From Halobacillus salinus (lineage in GTDB: Bacteria > Bacillota > Bacilli > Bacillales > Halobacillaceae): a DNA stretch of 64,000 nt. Below are positions 62,340 through 64,000 of this stretch, piece by piece (positions within the stretch are counted from its first letter, which is position 1; every line of letters begins with the position of its first letter). The notes under the pieces are model-generated. The model did no database searches. It was not told the origin of the DNA and saw nothing but the letters and a program-made list of their open reading frames with translations. A program made the translations under genes and the position numbers. The stretch is from positions 1 to 64,000 of the forward strand of contig NZ_SRJC01000005.1 in assembly GCF_004684905.1 (NCBI RefSeq). The letters run 5' to 3'.

Positions 62340-62960
62340 ATGAAATATCGTACAGCCGATGATTTAAGAGATTTATTATTAGAGGAACATGAATCTGTCG
62401 TCAACCAGATTCCACAAGAGAAACTGGATGTGTACATCTACTTACATCAATTGTTTCAAGACACGTATGTACCGGATGACCATCTGTTCCGATTCGTCTT
62501 CCGTAGTTTCTTCCGATTGGACAACCCTAGTCTGACGAGCGAATTCGAGGATGAGTACTTCAAACTGATGGAGAACCAGCGTGGTCAGGAACGTCCGAAT
62601 ATTGTACGCATTACGAAGGATTTGTATGATGTCAAGAACCATAAAGGAAACCCGACAATGCAATTCCCGCTTGCAGCGGCAATGCTGCATACGATGAATC
62701 CTGAATTCCCGACGTATGACGGTGACATTGTGAAAGCATTCGACTTTTCATCAACGTACCACTTATCTGGCTTCGATAAGAAGATGAAGCGGTACATGGA
62801 ACAGTATCAGCACACATTCCGTACGTACAATCAGTTGCTTGAAGAAGAATCCCTTGAGCCGATCTTCAATCATTTTGATGAAAGATTCCGCGATTATGAT
62901 CTTCCGAAAGTGAAGAAACTGGATCTGATTGTCGCTCAACTAGGAAACAAGCTTTCCTGA
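62340..62960 (+). CDS. Hypothetical cytosolic protein
   Basis: 206 residues, not recognised. No signal or membrane segment; rich in aromatic and charged residues (FRFVFRSFFRLDNPSL, MNPEFPTYDGDIVKAFDF), predicted mainly helical. GAGTAGAGGTGATGACAA precedes the ATG. It is single-gene transcribed with a very strong terminator. The MNPEFPTYDGDIVKAF stretch weakly recalls helical DNA-repair glycosylase or HhH-type segments (as in L..YDS.I...L), but this is not enough to assign a function. Confidence 0.7.
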   Translation: MKYRTADDLRDLLLEEHESVVNQIPQEKLDVYIYLHQLFQDTYVPDDHLFRFVFRSFFRLDNPSLTSEFEDEYFKLMENQRGQERPNIVRITKDLYDVKNHKGNPTMQFPLAAAMLHTMNPEFPTYDGDIVKAFDFSSTYHLSGFDKKMKRYMEQYQHTFRTYNQLLEEESLEPIFNHFDERFRDYDLPKVKKLDLIVAQLGNKLS

Positions 62961-62967
62961 TTGAAAG

Positions 62968-63002
62968 AAAACCCGGACTCTGAATAGAGAGTCCGGGTTT
63001 TC
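62968..63002 (+). terminator. Terminator after the hypothetical gene, copy 1
   Basis: AAAACCCGGACTCT / AGAGTCCGGGTTTT with a 6-base loop. A related hairpin with the same CCGGACTC core lies at 63156. Confidence 0.88.
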
Positions 63003-63095
63003 AGATTTTCGAGCAAGTATTGTCGGTTCTTCCAATTATGGTCCACACCTGAGTGGTTTCCACTCAAAGGTCAATGATGTTGTTCATGTAAAGTA

Positions 63096-63133
63096 TTGCA
63101 AAGCGAGTTGTTTTCCAGACCACGAAGCACTAT
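63096..63133. repeat. Fragment of the intergenic structured repeat, copy G
   Basis: GCAAAGCGAGTTGTTTTCCA then GACCACGAAGCACTA lines up with the right end of copy E with about four changes. Only the right end is clear; the about 90 bases to its left are not recognisable. The rest of the 62961-63408 gap is terminators and a promoter. Confidence 0.6.
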
Positions 63134-63155
63134 CTTACTGTGCAGAATCGCTTCA

Positions 63156-63190
63156 AAAAGCCGGACTCCATTCCTAGAGTCCGGCTTTTT
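63156..63190 (+). terminator. Second terminator with the same core, copy 2
   Basis: AAAAAGCCGGACTC / GAGTCCGGCTTTTT with a 7-base loop. It shares the CCGGACTC arm with the terminator about 190 bases upstream, while the outermost pair and loop differ. Confidence 0.85.
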
Positions 63191-63245
63191 GATTGAACAA
63201 GGCACTTTCGACAAAAATTTGTCAATCTATTCACACTCCAACAAG

Positions 63246-63274
63246 TTGCAATAAGATTCGTGCTTTAGTAACAT
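63246..63274 (+). promoter_or_regulatory. Promoter of the efflux adaptor gene
   Basis: TTGCAA-17 bases-TAACAT. A short inverted repeat, TGAC-TACTCG-GTCA (63287-63300), lies just after it, where a repressor such as a TetR-type efflux regulator could act; no regulator gene is in the window. Confidence 0.5.
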
Positions 63275-63407
63275 TATCCTTAATTATGACTACTCGGTCA
63301 GCACTGTGAAAAGAAGTATGCAGGGACTTTTTTCGGAGAAACTAAATAGACAGATAAGTACGTGATTCATAGGGGCTAGAAGAGAGTGAAGGAGAGGAAG
63401 TCTGAAC

Positions 63408-64000
63408 ATGAAACGTTTCGTCGCGCTGATACTACTGATGACGGTTGTAGCCTGTTCAAACCAGGAAGCAGCCGAGGATAAAGAGCCACGAGTGACGCCG
63501 GTCGAAACCGCTGAGATTTCGAGGGGCGATTTTATTGTAGAAAGAGAGATTGTCGGACGTGCGACTACGGCCGAAACATCACAAGTCATTTCGGAAACTC
63601 CAGGGGAATTAGTATCACTGAAGTTTGAGAAGGGTGATCGTGTAGAGAAAGGCGACACGATCGGAGTAGTCGACCCAGGTTCAGGAGAGGACCAGATCGA
63701 ACTGCAACAGCTGGCTGTCCGCCAGGCGGAAAAGCAGTTGGAAAACGCCCGTATTTCAAAACAGCAAGCGGCACTGGGTGTCGAGAATGCAGAAGAGCAA
63801 GTTGAGCTTGCGAATAAAGCATCGAACGCAGAACAAAGTCAAACGAGCCAAGCCGTGAAAGCGGCAAAGCAACAGTATGAACAAGCCCAGGAACTGGCTA
63901 ATCAGACCCAGCAGCTCGTAGAGGAAGGTGTTGTACCAGAAAGTTTGGCTGTCCAGGCGCAGAATAGGGCCGACCAGGCACACGCTCAAGTCCAACAGCT
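63408..64000 (+). CDS. HlyD/RND-type efflux adaptor lipoprotein (cut by the window end)
   Basis: The reading frame runs open to the last base, 197 complete codons. Lipoprotein signal MKRFVALILLMTVVACSNQE (lipobox VVAC, Cys at 16). The barrel-sandwich half-motif GELVSLKFEKGDRVEKGDTIGVVD (residues about 65-88, split) is typical of membrane fusion proteins, followed by a long coiled-coil hairpin starting at about residue 95. The other half of the lipoyl domain is beyond the window. GAAGGAGAGGAAG precedes ATG. In Firmicutes such adaptors pair with RND or ABC (MacB-like) pumps, expected downstream. Confidence 0.88.
   Translation, partial: MKRFVALILLMTVVACSNQEAAEDKEPRVTPVETAEISRGDFIVEREIVGRATTAETSQVISETPGELVSLKFEKGDRVEKGDTIGVVDPGSGEDQIELQQLAVRQAEKQLENARISKQQAALGVENAEEQVELANKASNAEQSQTSQAVKAAKQQYEQAQELANQTQQLVEEGVVPESLAVQAQNRADQAHAQVQQ

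Overview
The window looks like a chromosomal segment of a spore-forming, flagellated, moderately halophilic Bacillaceae of the Halobacillus/Pontibacillus/Thalassobacillus/Virgibacillus type. Gene order closely follows the Bacillus subtilis block from clsB (ywjE) and fadF through rpoE-pyrG-spo0F-fbaA-tal-murZ-glpX-rho-rpmE-tdk, prfA-prmC-spoIIR, ywlC to ywlG, glyA-upp-mnaA, the atp operon, ywzB-ywmB-murA-spoIID-spoIIQ-spoIIID-mbl-flhO-flhP and fabZ. Several sporulation genes (spo0F, spoIIR, spoIID, spoIIQ, spoIIID, a YhcN/YlaJ-type lipoprotein) show an endospore former. Genus assignment is inference from gene order and protein character; no 16S gene is present. No phage, CRISPR array or rRNA/tRNA gene was seen.

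Layout. 1-1.3 kb: the cut-off 3' part of an IS256-family element and a small XapX protein. 1.3-14.3 kb: cardiolipin synthase on the minus strand, then a fatty-acid/branched-chain acyl-CoA catabolic run (ETF:menaquinone oxidoreductase-like FadF, thiolase, 3-hydroxybutyryl-CoA dehydrogenase, two acyl-CoA dehydrogenases, MeaB GTPase, TetR regulator, fused isobutyryl-CoA mutase IcmF). A palindrome inside the fadF promoter, a related palindrome before the thiolase and a consensus cre site suggest control by a TetR/FadR-type repressor and CcpA. 14.3-26.7 kb: transcription, nucleotide and glycolytic genes (rpoE, pyrG, spo0F, fbaA, tal, murZ, glpX, rho, rpmE2, tdk). 26.7-40.9 kb: translation termination, SpoIIR, Sua5, MntP, YwlE, a chemoreceptor, RpiB, YwlG, GlyA, Upp, MnaA and a Vpr-like protease. 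41-48.6 kb: the nine-gene ATP synthase operon (atpZ-I-B-E-F-H-A-G-D-C). 48.8-57.3 kb: envelope, sporulation, shape and flagellar genes. 57.4-64 kb: a lineage-specific area with an FAD monooxygenase/methyltransferase pair, GNAT, FabZ, several very small proteins, and the start of an HlyD-type efflux adaptor that runs off the end.

Most notable beyond the genes: (1) a family of about 120-200 bp intergenic elements at five or more sites, with constant sequence blocks and two helices whose arms co-vary between copies, which points to a structured RNA or hairpin mobile element; at two sites the element lies between two diverged copies of the upstream gene's terminator; (2) a DnaA-box cluster before sua5 (ywlC); (3) a pyrG leader with every part needed for reiterative-transcription attenuation; (4) a near-identical 20-nt palindrome before upp and between atpA and atpG; (5) single-base frameshifts in rpoE and mnaA, which may be sequencing errors.
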